From the NCBI RefSeq assembly GCF_008831285.2, contig NC_045145.1:20086802-20150801 (forward strand): 64,000 nucleotides of DNA. The letters run 5' to 3'. The translations under genes and the position numbers were made by a program. Source of the DNA: Nymphaea colorata (taxonomy: Eukaryota > Streptophyta > Magnoliopsida > Nymphaeales > Nymphaeaceae). How positions within the stretch are numbered: position 1 is the stretch's first letter; each line of letters opens with the position of its first letter. Positions 14,409-26,466 of the stretch are shown here, piece by piece. The notes below the pieces were generated by a model that worked only from the letters and a program-made list of their open reading frames with translations, had not been told where the DNA came from and searched no databases.

Positions 14409-16134
14409 TGCTCCACGATCTTCCCGAACACAACCAAACCCCCTTACTGAACCCTCTCTCTATCTCTCTCTCTCTCTCTCAGTGCTTCCAGATTTGCTCG
14501 ACGACTTCCTTCTTCCCTAAGGAAGGAAAGGCAAAGCAAGAAGAAGAAGCGTTGAAGAGAAAGATCGATCTGACATTGACGTCAGCGCTGGACCTCTCCT
14601 GATCCTCCTCCTTCTTCTTCTTGTCTCTCTCTCCCCGCGCGCGTGGTTCCCTTTTTCGGTCACACCACACACCAACGCCGCGAAAAGGATATCCAGCATA
14701 GACTTCCACTTACTATGATGCGTGAGTGTGACGCACCGTTCTTGTGTATCATGCCAACTCCGGCGGCCGAACGTATTGTTCGGAAAATGTCACGGGAAGG
14801 AACCCGAAACGGCTCCGTCCAAAATTCGGACGATATGGTTCTGTCGGCCGATACAGCTCCTCACTCGTCCATATATTAATAAAATAAAATAAAATAAAAT
14901 AATTTTTTTCCCAGCGTTTTCTTTTCATTTTGTTTCTAAAGATGCATGAGACTGTGATTTCTGAAACTATGAGCATCGGTTTCTTCATCAAACAAGCAAG
15001 AAACATGTAATTTCTGAAAATACAGGTGCGTTTTTGCAAATAAATCTACGCACACAATGTACCTTTTTATTATAATTGGCATGAATAATGTCTGAATTTT
15101 TTTTTATGCTTCCCTGAAGAAAGGGAAAAAAGCAAAGTAGATGCTATATGAAGATCATCAAATGAACGAACTTCCTGGAAGACACCTTGTCCACAATCTC
15201 CAAACAATGGCATTCTATCCAAATGCATCTGCAGCATGGATGGGTGGGGCGCGTTTGATTCATAGGTTATTCTTAATTTCGGCTGAACAATTTCCCATAT
15301 TAGCATCGCGCATCAAAAACATAGGACAATTCTCTTCCTCGTGCAAAGCTTTTTGTATTCTAATAAATGCTGTATATCCAAGATAATGAACAACTTCTCC
15401 AGACCATCGGTCATTCTAATTTTTAGAGTTTGAAAGTACACCTTTTTCTTTAGTTGGCGGTACTGAGATATGACTTTCTATTTGGCCAATGTACTATGGC
15501 TTTTCAGACATTGTCCTGTTTGAGAGTAGTGCACTCCACTTTGGTGTGATTATATATATATATATATATATATTTTAGGGTTAGGTGAGTGGTGTTTTTC
15601 ACTAACCAGAACAACTCTAAAGTGCTCGCCCTAACCTCGTATCTCCCTAAAGTACAAAGTTTGCTTTCGGTTCTTAAAGTGTTGCCTTCGCCATGCTTTA
15701 ACTTGTATGTCAATGGCTCTTTTTTGCAAAACAGAAGGTGAATGATATGAGAATTCAAAACGGAAATCGATCGCCTATATACTAGCCCCCGACCATTGCA
15801 CCAACCTCATTGAATCAAAGATCTTACCATTTGTGAAGAAATTAGGGCTACATCTCTTTTCATTTCCATATAATATTTGTTATATAGTATTATGCCTTTT
15901 TGGGTTTAAGACTTGGAAACAAAAAGACAATGACAATCAAACCTAACCCATTGGAATAGAAACACAAGTGTTCCAAACGCGTCCCTCGGTCTGGTGGTTT
16001 TCTCCTTCTGCTCCACAACCTAAGGTGCAAACTTTTACAGCTCTTTTCCCCTTTGCATGCACGGACGAGTTCTTATACGTTACTCACTCGTCTGACGTAG
16101 TTAGAAAATGACCAGCTTTGGTTTAACTTGGCAT
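14409..16134. other. Intergenic: promoter side of the RING gene, then unassigned DNA
   Basis: The first few hundred bases upstream of the RING-gene start should be its leader and promoter. They contain a CT run at about 14459-14481 and GA/CT-rich DNA to 14640. A pentanucleotide (AAAAT)n tract lies at about 14878-14905 and a (TA)n tract at about 15548-15571. The plus-strand open frame at 15141-15386 (81 codons) is unrecognised and not supported as a gene. Confidence 0.45.
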
Positions 16135-16476
16135 TAAGGGTGGGCATCGGGCCGGGCCCGGCCTGGCCGGCCTGATCCAGCTCGGGTTTCGGCTCGGGCC
16201 CGGATCATTTAAAATTTAAAAATATTTGTTTAATTATAATATAATTTTAAATATAAAATAGATTTATTAATAATAAATATATATTATTAAAAAATTAAAA
16301 AAAATTATTTTTTAATTTAAACTGGCTAAACAGGCCGAGCCGGGCTGACCTGGGCCGACCTATCGGGGCCGGGCTGACCCGAGCTAACCTATTGGGCCTG
16401 GGCCAGGTTTTTCCCAGCCCAGGCTCAGGCCCAATCAGGCAGGGCCGGCGGCGGTCCGGCCCAACGCCCACCCTTA
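16135..16476. mobile_element. hAT-like MITE with 8-bp target-site duplication
   Basis: A 342-bp element begins TAAGGGTGGGC and ends GCCCACCCTTA. Both arms are very GC-rich (GGGCCGGGCCCGG-type runs) and flank an AT-rich centre. The flanks are CTTGGCAT (16127-16134) and CTTGACAT (16477-16484), an 8-bp target duplication with one mismatch, as hAT elements make. It encodes no protein. A partial relative sits at 60020-60211 inside the Copia element. Confidence 0.75.
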
Positions 16477-16484
16477 CTTGACAT

Positions 16485-17112
16485 GCATGTTGGCATGCAT
16501 GTGTTAAAGGCCAAGCGGACAGAAGAAAAATATCTACATAAAAAAAACACAACGGATTTTACTGTCTGATCCCTTCTTCTTGAAACCCTTTCCGAGTTCA
16601 GAGAAACTGCAGTTCCCCCCTCCGTCTATTCTAAAATTGAAATGACCTGTTGAGAGATATACCATACATATTAGGCATAACATGTTCTTTGGCACACTTT
16701 TTGAATTAAGAAGGTTGCGTTTGAGAGGAGCTCTCCCATCCTTTATTGCAGAACAAATGATAGGAACAAAGAATAAAGGAAAGACCCATAGCTAAATACA
16801 TGCTGTCCATTACTATCAAATTTTTGCTTTTTTTGGGGAAAGCGTTTTTATAGCAATCATCTGTCCTCTTTTTTTTTTTTTTCTTGCTTTAAAGAATTTA
16901 AAGAATTAGAAATTTGTACATTTAGAAGAAACCATTAAGGAAGAGTCCCAAATTTTACCAATAGAACTGGTAAAATGGATATATGGTCTAGTTAATCTCT
17001 CTTTTTTTGGGCTTCCTGAATGCAAATAAAAAGTCTTATGCTTGACGACCAGGTCAGGTGGTCTTCTTTAATAGATGGTTGGATGACTTTGAATTGTCAC
17101 AGTCATCATTCA

Positions 17113-17149
<37 letters not shown>

Positions 17150-17911
17150 AAGAGAAAGAGAGACAAGGGGTTGAAAAGAAAATAATGTGCATGATATACA
17201 TGGTTAATGATTAAAATACATTTAGTTCACACTAGAAAAAATCTTTTTGCAAAGATAAAAATGAAAATAAAAAAATAAAAAGACTATAAAAAACATTTTT
17301 TAATAAATCATCAAACTGTCCTTCTTTCCTTTACAATACCGTGCCCATGTCATACACAACTTCCTCTCTAATTGGTGGGAATTGTTAGTTTTCCACTCTT
17401 TTCTATGTACGGAACCCTATCTATAAATTCTGTGAGGGGATTGGACTCTTAATTAAGGTGAACGTGCACTGAATCTAATCATGATTAGCCTCATCATCAT
17501 AGCTTTTAACTTTTCTAAGACAAGGTTACGAAAAGGTGCAAGCAGAAACAGATAAGGCCCGTCAAGAATGTGGTCACAACTCACTAGTCCCATAACTTGC
17601 TACTCAATCCTGACGCTCTCCCCGAATCTAAATTGCACAACATGGCTGAAGCACATTAGTAAGGTAAATTTTTTGATATTCCTATTTCTTATGTTGAAAG
17701 CTTCTAATGGTTGCACCGTGTCTGATATGGAATAATTCATGCATCTTTCGCCATAATCGATTATTAATTCGAAACTTGGCCTGAAGTTCCCTTCCAAATG
17801 CATAAACTGATCAACCTGAAGGCGATGGTCCTCCAATAACATGAACTGGGCGGAAAAAAACAAACGGAAAAGAAGACGAGAAAGGAACGGGAAATTGGAT
17901 TATCCACTTGG
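16485..17911. other. Intergenic, AT-rich, no gene seen
   Basis: This lies between the MITE and the decayed end of MYB A. It holds a (TA)n tract at about 17117-17144 followed by a GA-rich run, and AT-rich DNA. No coding similarity was recognised. Confidence 0.4.
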
Positions 17912-18320
17912 TTAGGCCGCAGATTTTTCGTCCAATGTGCTCCAAAAGTCTGGATCTGACAATAACTTTTCCCATTCAAGTTCGGTCTCTATAGAAGCTG
18001 TTGTTTGTTGAAGAAGGAATTCTTTGCGGCCATCTGAATCGAGCAATATTTCAGGAAGCAATATTGATTCTTTTCGAGTTTGATGGGATGCCTCGAGTTC
18101 TCCTCCTTCTCCTCCTCCTCCTTGAATGTCCTTTGGGTCGAACCAGCTCGAAAAGCAGAACTGTTCTTCTATAAAACTGTCTGCTGGAGCTTCTGCTGTC
18201 TGCGCCTCGTGTGCCTTGAAGAACCAGTTTCACAGTTGGCCGGTGAACTTGTGGCTTGACAACGACGACGGAAGGGATTGGTGGCGCTTCTTTTTTGCGC
18301 TGACGGTCCACCTTAATTTG
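17912..18320 (-). pseudogene. Decayed C-terminal coding relic of MYB A
   Basis: Downstream of the MYB A stop codon, minus-strand DNA still resembles the C-terminal region of MYBs B and D. It contains VVVVKPQVHRPTVK, then after a frameshift [20 protein letters not shown], and later LLPEILLDSDGR and ELEWEKLLSDPDFWSTLD. Relative to B and D the shift follows the TVK motif, where a few bases (APH-coding) are missing. The relic ends at an in-frame stop at 17912-17914. The acidic presumed activation region is therefore present in DNA but cut off from the DNA-binding domain by a stop and a frameshift. Confidence 0.8.
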
Positions 18321-21275
18321 TTAGTTCAAATGAGAGTTCCACCGGTTCTTTATATCATTGGCCGTCCTTCCCAGCATCGTCCCAGCAATCAGTGACCATC
18401 TTATTAATCACACGCACTTCAATTTAGAAAGTAATAAATGTAAAAAAAAAAAAAATGTGTTCTTACTTTTCAATGAATAACGAACAATAAGTTAGGGTGT
18501 GTTTAGATGACATCCTCATCTAACCCAATTTTGTAAAACTTGGTTTTATGAAAATTAAGTTTTTCTAATGAGATTTTAAAACTTGGTTGGTTTGTTTAAG
18601 TGACACACTCAAAACCTGGTTTTATACGAGTGACACTCTCCTTTAACTCTGTTTTCTAAAAACTAGGTTTTATGAAAATCAAGTTTTTTAATGAGTTTTA
18701 AAAATTTGTTTTTTGTTTGGGTGACATCCAAAATCTGATTTTTGAATAACCTAAAAGGGACCAGATTTTTAACTCTCTTTACAAAACCAGGTTTTGCCAA
18801 AACTAGATTTTATTCAAACTCAGTTTTCATGGCGCCCAATACTTTGAAAACCAAGTTTTGGAGTCAAATTTAACCAGATTTTGCATCCAAAACCTGGTTT
18901 TGAAGTGTCACCCAAACACCTTCAAAGGGTATGTTTGGATGACAACCTCACCTAACTAGTTTTGTGAAAGCTTTAATCTATTAAAACTAAATTTTTAATG
19001 AATTTGAGAACTTGATTTGTTTGTTTGGGTAACATACTTAAAACCTGGTTTTTTAGAATAACCTCAAGAGGTTATGTTTTGTATTTGTTTTCACAAAGCC
19101 TGGTTTTGTCTAAATTGGGTTTTCTTCAAACCTAATTTTAACTTACACCTAAACATTTGGAAACCTAATTTTGAAGCAAAACCAAGTGTTCCTTACAAAA
19201 ATCCGTTTTGGGGTGTCATCCATAAGCCTCTCACGCTTGAATATTTAAATTCAGCTACTTAATTAATTGAACGCAACAATATGACAATTTTTTGTATTTG
19301 AGTGCAAGTTTTCTGTCACTAAAAGTTAGGCACTTTCTGTCAAGATTTCATTGTCAATGTCCTATCAACAGAAGTTGTTGCATTAGCTGTCAGACACAAT
19401 CAAATGCCATTGTCAATGTGAACTTAGTGATTTGTAAACGTATAAGGTCTAATTAGAAGGGTATAGCTTTGAGTTCAAGGTTCTAAAATCTTAATAGATA
19501 TAAAAACAAACATGAATTAAGATCATCAAGATCTGTATAACGGTATGCAGTCATAGGACCTAAGGTATGCTAAAAATAAAAAGTGACTGAAGGATAATGA
19601 GAAATAATACAAAAAAGTATGCTTCTTAAACATGGAGCATCCTGTTTGCTATGGACATGCAAAAACATGAAAGAATTATGAGAATTTTCAAGGAAAATGG
19701 GTTTGTTGGATCTAAAGTTGGCTTCCTGTTGAGGGACACGCAGATTAAAAAGGCGTAGGACAACATTGAAAAAAAATTTAAGCTGACCGCAAAGTTACAC
19801 AATAAATGTTTGTTTAGATAATTAGATAAGATTTGTTGTGTGTGCATGTTCATGGTCTCACACATGCATACACAGTAATCTTGATTATTGCAGAATATGA
19901 AAACTTTGTATCTTCTTTTTTCTTTTTCAACAAATGTTAAAATTGAGTATTTGGCAAAATAAGAAAGATACTCAGATATGATCAAGATTAGTGTCAAAAT
20001 TTAGAAGTAGGACACTAAACAAGTATATGCATGTGTGTGTGTATCATATCTCTCAATGTTTTTCACAAACGTAATTACAGATAGATGCAAAATATTTTTA
20101 AATGTAAGAATAAAAATGATCGTGAAATTTCAATGTCTAATCACATACGTTTAAACGGAGAAAACCAGGACCGTTAAGTTTTCAAAGTACTTTATCTATT
20201 TAATTTATGTATTCAAATAAGACTTTTTTTGAGTTATAAATTTGGACATATCGTATTCATTTATACACAGCTGAATTTATAAAAAAACGGCACTGTAGTG
20301 CTAATTAGATACTACGAGGCAAGATATGGTAGAAAGAGAGAGTGGGAGAAATGTGTAACTGGCACCTGTTCCCGAGAAGCATGTGCATTCTGACGATGAG
20401 ATCATCTTCATCCGGTGCAAAAGGGCCTCCTTTGATGTTGGGGCTAAGATAGTTTAACCACCTCAATCTGCAGCTCTTACGGCATCTGTTCAGCCCTGAT
20501 CACCATTAATATCATTGAGTCAGTATGCTGCTTCAGTACTTTTCCTACTTCGATCCTTTTTCCATTTCATGCTTAATATGATTCGTTCACGTCTCGGCGT
20601 ATTGTAGGCGAGAAATGGTTCTCTATCATTAGTTAACTTCACGGTGAAATCCTATAAAAAAAGAAAAGAAAAAGGAGAAGAAACGTAAGGAGACGCCGCT
20701 GGAACTTATTCGACTATGAACGCAGATGACCGACGTCCCAGCGTCGTAGTGCTCCTCTTCTTTGTAATGTAGTGCTAATCCTGAACCCCAGTTTCACATT
20801 CTTCCTTGATCTGATCAGGCTCAGCTGTTCCTGAAGATCATGATAAACTCACGGGTAAATGGTGCTGTTTGATTCACTTGATTCAATGGAATTTGAGAAT
20901 CATTATTCTCAATCTTTAAAGATGGGAATTGCCTTTGACTGTATGAACAGGGTGTTCAACGCCAAGCACGCAGAACGCCCTATCAATGCAGCGACATCGT
21001 CACGAAGTGCATGGTTTCCGTAACATCCGGAGTATCAACTCCAACTTAAGTGACGCCGGCCATGGGCGTGACCAGCTGATCTTAGAGAAGAGCTCATGAA
21101 TAAAATGAATTGCATATATATATATATATATATATTCCCTGCCTGCTCTTGAAGGGACGAGGTGCCAATTCCCTTCGCCATACTTGTCAATGCATATTCG
21201 GAGCAGCGCGTCCTCTTCTCTGCTCCAGGCTCTCTTTCGGACGCCTGGATTGCAGTCGCTGGTCGAGGGAGCCAT
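18321..21275 (-). CDS. MYB A: R2R3-MYB truncated just after the R3 repeat
   Basis: Exons on the minus strand: 21275-21143, 20495-20366 and 18399-18321, giving 113 residues. R2 starts near [20 protein letters not shown]; exon 2 encodes [21 protein letters not shown]3 ends [11 protein letters not shown] then [14 protein letters not shown] and stop (TAA at 18321-18323). The bHLH-contact motif [DE]Lx2[RK]x3Lx6Lx3R is present, but its last Arg is Thr here. NIKGG replaces the usual NIKRG. Intron 1 uses a GC donor (21142-21141) and intron 2 (about 2 kb) contains two MITE-like elements. Subgroup 6 (anthocyanin) resemblance rests on the ANDI block and the KP motif in the relic downstream. It may be a pseudogene or a short R2R3-only protein; transcription is unknown. 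Confidence 0.75.
18494..18922. mobile_element. MITE-like TIR element 1 in MYB A intron 2
   Basis: The left end AGGGTGTGTTTAGATGACA mirrors the right end TGTCACCCAAACACCTT. The interior is filled with short diverged AAACCTGGTTTT-type repeats in both orientations, so the element could fold extensively. There is no coding capacity. A partial sequence of the same type (GTGTTTGGATGACACG) lies near 25140. Confidence 0.55.
18925..19229. mobile_element. MITE-like TIR element 2, adjacent copy
   Basis: It begins AAGGGTATGTTTGGATGACA two bases after element 1 and ends near GGGTGTCATCCATAAGCCT. It shares the internal AAACCTGGTTTT repeats of element 1. The two form a head-to-tail pair in MYB A intron 2. 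Boundaries are approximate. Confidence 0.45.
21141..21142 (-). other. GC splice donor, MYB A intron 1
   Basis: Exon 1 must end ...AGAGCAG for phase to meet exon 2 (G split as G/GG before LNRCRKSC). The next bases are GCAGGG, with no usable GT nearby. MYBs B and D have GC at the same position. Confidence 0.7.
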
Positions 21276-21357
21276 CTCCTTCTCTCTCTATCTCTGCAGA
21301 TTTTCTCGACTCATCACTCCATGAGCAGTGCGAGGCTCTGCGAGCTAGGCGTCCTGT

Positions 21358-21363
21358 TTTATA
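21358..21363 (-). promoter_or_regulatory. TATA box, MYB A
   Basis: TATAAA in the context CCATATAAAAC lies 83 bp upstream of the ATG. The same CCATATAAA block lies 79 bp upstream of MYB B, so it probably marks the ancestral core promoter. Confidence 0.55.
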
Positions 21364-24023
21364 TGGACATCGGAAGGAAAGCATGCCCCCACATAACCAG
21401 TTTCTCCCATAGATGCACGCATTCAAATTTTCCCGGTTCGTCTGGCCAACGAAATTAGTGGAGACGGAGAGGTGCCATGAAAGCAACCATTTGATGGCTG
21501 CAATCCAATTTCCGGCCTCTCGGTACCAACTAGTTGACGTTCACCTGTTGTTGGTCCACACCATCTTAATCATGGCTGCCTCGTTAATCTAATAAAGACG
21601 AAACAATCTCATTCTCTTTAGTTTGTACTAAACTTGCCGATAGATCACAATCTCTCCCAAACTTTATTGGAGTTTTATGAAGCTAGTAGCAATGTAGATC
21701 GTCTCATCTTATTTTATTTTTCAGAAGTTTTATGTAACATACCTAAAGTCTTTGTCGACAATAAAAGCACGCTTAATCTTTCAAAACTTTTGAAAACAGC
21801 CTCAAATGTTTGCACCATGAGGTAAATATATTAATTTCGATTAGTTCACCATGGTATTGTCCATAGAGTCATGTTCTCTCTCTCCATATATATATATATA
21901 TATATATGCATTGCATTTCTCTATCTATACTTAACAAAAAGAAATCCTATGACCTTCCTCCTGCTGTACACTATCTCAAAGGTATCAAGTGGCGTGTCCC
22001 CCACACAATCCAATGCATTATAGATGGGATGACCGAAAGACTTCAGATCTCCCCCCCCCTCTCTCTCTCTATATATATATATTCCATGCTTTGCAATCAT
22101 GTAAGTAAATAGCTGTTACTCATTGTTCTTGCATCAATTATTCAGAGTAAGAAAATGGTGTTTAATTTATTTTTTGTGGAGGAAAAAATTATTATTTTTT
22201 CCAGCCAGTTTTAGGGCCAAACCTGACAAGAAACAGCTCTTTGAACATTTTTTTATTAATTTGCCATGAAAACCCTTGCGAAATTAGCGAGAGGTTTGGT
22301 GTCTTTTCTTTTACTATAGTCAATGCAAATCCAATTGGGTGGCTTGTTTGTTTATGAGAAAATACAGCACCAATTTGTGTGCAGAACTGGTACAGTGACT
22401 CATGCTTTCATTGGTGTCTGTTTCGTGTATATTTAGCCATGGAAGAACTATTTAAATGATATCAAAATACTTGCAATATTGTACAATAATTTTTCCAAAA
22501 TGCTAGATTTTTTCTCCAATTAATTAGAATAGATTATAATCCTTACATGGTATGATTTATATGGGTGTCTTTTCTAGTTTATGTAATAGAAAGCATTAAG
22601 TTGTGCCCTAGCAATTTAGCTCGACAACAATTTTTAAAAGGCGATGAGGCAGGTGAGGCCAAGCAAGGCATTGATTGAAGCTTAAGCTTCATGGTCACAT
22701 TTGTGAATTATATAAGATTCATAAAAATGATGAAAATTTGAGAAATACAACTAAACTAACAAGCATATCAACAAAATTATATAAACACACACACACAACA
22801 TAATCGTACCAACCCATGCAATACCTTACATCATTCCATTTTACAGCATGAGATTAATTGAAAATAATTAGCCATAATTTTAGATTTCAGTTAGGTATAA
22901 TCATAAAAGAGAAATGATAGCAAACAACAAGTCCATGATTGTAATCATTTAAGTCTACGTTTGTATGCTCTGCATTTCAAGCTACATATGTTGATATAGG
23001 GTTCAGTTATTATCTTAATTTTGTTTATTTTTTTTGAAACTATAATCTACAATAAAAACAACTTTGGCAGTGATGAGAAACACGTTACAGCCCTTTCCCA
23101 CTATACGAAGAAAAACACATTGTGAAGTTATAAACTAGCTGAATTTGTTCTAGCTATAGTGAAAGAAAGTAGTTAATTTCCAGAGATCATGAACCCGTAC
23201 GTACTAAAAATAATCCTCCTCTGGAAACTGGAGTTTCCTAGAAAAGTAGACATAACTCAAACAGAAAAAAATTCCTCCATCATATATTTAATTTTGACGC
23301 GCAGCTGCCTTCTTTTGTCGTTTCACATCACGGCCATGCAAATCGAAGGTGCATGTGAATTTGATTATTCTTCTAAGTCCAAAATGAATTTACGCTAGCT
23401 AATCTATGCTAATCCCAGTGAAAAAACCAAAGTTAACTAAGTTGAGCAACCCCGAACCAATCCAAAGTCCTTGTCTCGGCCACATACTTCCTCCGCAGGA
23501 GTTGGTACGGACGTAACGACACACTACCTTTCACTTGTTATCACATTTCCATTGATTTTTCAACTTTGGAAATTTTCGTCATGTTAAAAACTTCAATTTT
23601 GTGGCCTGCCCTCCATGATTTTCTTTTTCGTGAGTGTTTTTATGAGATAACTTGAGGTGGTGGGGTCGAGAATCTAAGTCAAAACAGAACTTACTACCAA
23701 ATATGTTTCTAAAAGAGAACTCTGAATTACCAAGTGGTTAGGTCTCTGAGTTGATCCAAGCAGCTGTCAATGGAAGTCCGAGCATTGATGCTCATTAGTC
23801 AAACGAGCTATACCTATCGATGAGTTGCTCGATTCATCTCTCTCTCTCCCTTTCTTGCTTACGAAGACTGTACATAACTTCCCTCTTTCTCTCTCTCTTA
23901 TGCCTACTGTATTGATGGATACAAATACGGGTGTCGACGTTGGACCCAAACATGGGTGTTGGTGTCAAAAATGGTGGTAAACCTTAAAAAGTTGGACACA
24001 TGGACCCAATTTTGTCTCTCTTG

Positions 24024-24096
<73 letters not shown>

Positions 24097-24320
24097 TTGA
24101 AAATTGGATAGTGACTAACTTTTTAGAGCCACCTAACTAACTATCTAATCAAAGTTATTTGATCCAACATGATGGATAATTAAAAAATAAGAAAAAAAGA
24201 TGATTAACATTTTCTGCTTTTATTATCACTTCACATGTTTTTTTCTATGTTTTTTTTCTCACCATTCATTTGATTTGGGTGAAGGTCCTTGATTAGATAA
24301 CTGAATAACTCTTGATAATC

Positions 24321-24367
<47 letters not shown>

Positions 24368-25839
24368 AATTTAACAAAAGATGACAAGATGTTAACTTAG
24401 AATCCATCATTTAATAAATGAATTAACTGTTCAATAATTTTATTTGTTTATATTTGTAACATTTTTTTATGTAGTTAAGGTTAGTATACTTCAATTAGAA
24501 ATTTCATTAAATAAAGTAAAGCTTTTAAAAAATTTGTTTTTAAAAGATGACCCTGGTCATCCTTTTTGAGGGTAATCAGAGATGAGGGGGAGAGAAAGAA
24601 AAAAAAAGGAGAGCAAAAAGAGAGAGTAGAATGACAACAAGAACCCCATCTACTTGGCTTCATAATGACACCTTTAATCTCAAGACTAATTCTGTTCCTT
24701 AATACCATGAGGATAGCACCCTCCAAAAATCAAATTGAGGATGTGTTTGCAACATGCCACCAAAATTAACCACTTGGGCTGCCCATCACTTAGTTTATAT
24801 ATATATATATAAAGAGAGAAAGAGAGAGGAGGACGTGGAAAAAAGAAAGAGAAAATGAACACATTAAATAGACGTTTCATAGTTCAAAAATAGAGTGTGT
24901 GGTGGGGTTGATGTCTGTATTCAGGGTCAGAGATTGGAATATTTTATTGCTGAGACCGAAGTAGAGTTTTAAAATTTAAAAATGAGTCCAAATATTACTT
25001 TTAAATTTTTTATATAAGTTAAACTAAATTTTTTAAATGTGCATGTATTTTTTTATTTTTTAAAGATCTAAGGAGGGCCGTGGCCTCTGCTGCCCCTCCC
25101 CCAGTTTGTGTTGGACGTGTCCCAATCCTACACTTCAACAGTGTTTGGATGACACGTTAAAAAGATTGGTTTGGTGAAAACTAGTTTTTCAAAGGTTGAT
25201 TTTTACTTCGTTTTAAAAAAGTATCATGCATATCGTAACACCGCAGTTAGGTTTTCGAAATAAGAGATGCTATCATTATTAAATAAATAAATAAAAAAAA
25301 TGAAAAAACTCTATTGTAACTGCTCCTATTAATTATTTAGGAGCAATCTTTGACATTGGTTGCTGAAATCCCTTGTAAATTTGAAGGATTTGCTCGATGG
25401 TTTTCAAGGCCAATGGTGGCCTTTATTTTCTTTATCTTTTGGGTTTCTCGTCACGCCAAGGACCTGTTTGTTGTTGCTTTCTCTTGTCTCTCTTCTCATG
25501 CTGTTTTCTTGGCATCAAAGCTTCTTCCGGTTCCCACGGCTGCATAGCAACCTCTAAGCAAGCATCTGGTGCGTCCTTGTCGTCCACCCCTACTGGTTCC
25601 TGAGAAATTGAGAGGACGTGAAGAATGTTTTCCCTTAATTTTACAACGAGCTGTTACAAGCCGTATATACAGAAAAGTTTTACAAGATCCACAATTTGTA
25701 GAGTGAATGAAGGATTACAAAAAGGAAGGTTACAACAAATGAGTTTATCTAGAAAAAGAGATAACTGATATGAAACAACAGTTGCCGTAGATATCTCTTT
25801 AGTTTGAAAAGTATGAAATGTTGATAATTATCCAGTAGT
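21364..25839. other. Intergenic: MYB A upstream flank and microsatellites
   Basis: No gene was recognised. A block at about 23280-23400 resembles the MYB B upstream block at about 41830-41960. Long (TA)n tracts occur at about 24025-24092 and 24325-24362, with shorter ones near 21885-21907. DNA at about 24590-24690 resembles 54840-54960. The plus-strand frames at 25350-25603 are unrecognised. Confidence 0.45.
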
Positions 25840-26435
25840 TCCGTTGCTGGAACGCAATGGCTTATTGCCTTCTCCACTTTGGTGTCCATCAAACTTGATC
25901 GCACGAACTATTTGTTATGGCGATCGCGTTATGATGAGTAAAATCTTGTTGGGTTATGGCCATGAGCCATGCCCTTAGCCAACGTAAAGACTAAAAGCGT
26001 GAGAGGGCATATCATGAGGGATGTTATAATCCAGTAACTTTCAATTATAGAAACTGTTACAAAGCTAACAGAAATAAATGAAGCAATCTGGCTTTCTCCC
26101 AATATGCTGGTGTTCCGGTTGGATCCTGGGAGCTGCTGCTGAAAGTTCCAACAGATCTTATGTGGTCTGTAGATCGTTCATTCCCTACTCCACATCAATT
26201 TCTTGATGATGTTAAAATCAAACCCAATCTGGCATTCTCTCAATGGAAACACACAGAGCAACTGACCTTAAGTTGGATAAAGGCCACTGTCACAGAACAA
26301 TCCTTGCTCAACTCATTCGCCACACATCTTCTCGTGAAGGGTGGGTAACCTTAGAACATGCATCTCAACCATTCGTAGATATTTCCATAAGAAGAAATCG
26401 GACACCTTGGGGAGGCAAATTCATGAGCAAAGATT

Positions 26436-26466
<31 letters not shown>

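Noticed and set aside
15141-15386. 81-codon plus-strand frame
   Set aside because: No motif, no related copy in the window, and no supporting splice or promoter signals.
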